Shown here one piece after another: positions 5,278 to 5,534 of a stretch of 5,534 bases of DNA. The notes below the pieces were generated by a model that made no database searches, was not told where the DNA came from, and saw only the letters and a program-made list of their open reading frames with translations. Positions within the stretch are counted from its first letter, which is position 1. Each line of letters begins with the position of its first letter. The stretch comes from Pseudomonadota bacterium (GTDB taxonomy: Bacteria > Pseudomonadota > Gammaproteobacteria > Xanthomonadales > Xanthomonadaceae): assembly GCA_023423235.1 (NCBI GenBank), contig JAFAFY010000071.1, positions 1 through 5,534 of the forward strand, written 5' to 3'. Position numbers and translations under genes: made by a program.

Positions 5278-5367
5278 CCGGCGATCCGGCCCGGGCACCG
5301 CGCTAACCGCAGGTTCACCGCACCGGCGTAACGTGCCGGCAACCCGCTTCCCGCAATCATTCCGACC

Positions 5368-5534
5368 ATGCGCACATTCCGCCTGCCTGCCCTTGCCCTG
5401 CTGCTTGCCTGCGTGACCGCCTGCACCTCGATCGGGGTGGTGTCGGCCTGGCTCAACGACCAGGTCGCCTTCACCGCGCCGCAACTGCAGCGCCAGCTCG
5501 ACAACCGCTTCCCGCGCAGCTTCGACAAGCTCGG
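5368..5534 (+). CDS. Lipoprotein, DUF1439-like (5' part, runs off the window)
   Basis: The first 55 codons of a gene that continues past the right edge. The start MRTFRLPALALLLACVTAC has one Arg pair and a hydrophobic core, then two possible lipidation sites. Cys19 in VTAC is a clean lipobox, while Cys15 in LLAC is less ideal at -2. It would be cleaved by signal peptidase II and lipid-anchored. The mature part contains VAFTAPQLQRQLDNRFPRSF, which resembles the start of DUF1439 (YceB-type) lipoproteins, where a short strand and a helix lead to an FP motif. This family call rests on about 35 mature residues and should be held loosely. There is no strong ribosome site; the 90-bp gap before it contains only a weak 5-bp hairpin (CCGGC at 5323, GCCGG at 5335). 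Confidence 0.72.
   Translation, partial: MRTFRLPALALLLACVTACTSIGVVSAWLNDQVAFTAPQLQRQLDNRFPRSFDKL

Noticed and set aside
4263..5306. 347-codon open frame on the plus strand
   Set aside because: It overlaps the anchored protein and the four-helix membrane protein in another frame, switches from Arg/Pro-rich to Ala/Gly-rich sequence, and has no domain.
5323..5339. Hairpin CCGGC/GCCGG after the four-helix membrane protein
   Set aside because: It has only 5 pairs, a 7-nt loop and no T run, so it is too weak to call a terminator.
1..5534. CRISPR array, IS element, tRNA, phage or plasmid genes
   Set aside because: None of the expected repeats, terminal inverted repeats, cloverleaf sequences or hallmark proteins is present. 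The genes are ordinary chromosomal ones of even codon usage.

Overview
The window is very GC-rich (roughly 70% by eye) and densely coded. It carries eight supportable genes, and the last one runs off the right edge. The best guess for the source is a high-GC gammaproteobacterium of the Lysobacteraceae/Xanthomonadaceae type (Lysobacter, Luteimonas or a relative). This rests on the mix of an HU-like protein with a Lys/Ala-rich N-terminal tail, a DUF533 protein, a DUF2784 protein and a DUF1439-like lipoprotein, together with the codon usage. It is inference, not a database match. I see no phage, plasmid, IS, CRISPR, tRNA or rRNA signature, so this looks like ordinary chromosome.

Left part (1-1456, minus strand): an OsmC-type peroxidase gene is followed on the same strand by an alpha/beta hydrolase gene. 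A short tandem repeat lies just beyond the hydrolase stop. The osmC gene is divergent from a DUF2784 membrane protein gene (1615-2055, plus). The space between them holds a perfect 8-bp inverted repeat close to the osmC start.

Centre (2056-2647): a single-gene unit with clear signals. An AT-rich block and a plausible sigma-70 promoter lead into the gene for a 133-residue HU-like nucleoid protein with a histone H1-like tail. A textbook intrinsic terminator follows.

Right part (2833-5534, all plus): a DUF533/TerB-like protein; a single-pass membrane-anchored M23 (LytM-type) zinc peptidase; a membrane-anchored protein with a possible NTF2-like periplasmic domain; an unrecognised four-helix membrane protein; and the start of a DUF1439-type lipoprotein. 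Four of these five look membrane-anchored or lipidated, and DUF533 has a hydrophobic Gly/Ala stretch, so the theme is the cell envelope. The M23 gene and the gene after it are 37 bp apart and could be co-transcribed.

The very long frames antisense to these genes are explained as GC-driven shadows. I found no convincing new multi-gene system. The points most worth a second look are the tailed HU protein with its promoter, the M23/anchored-protein pair, and several small inverted repeats placed next to gene starts.
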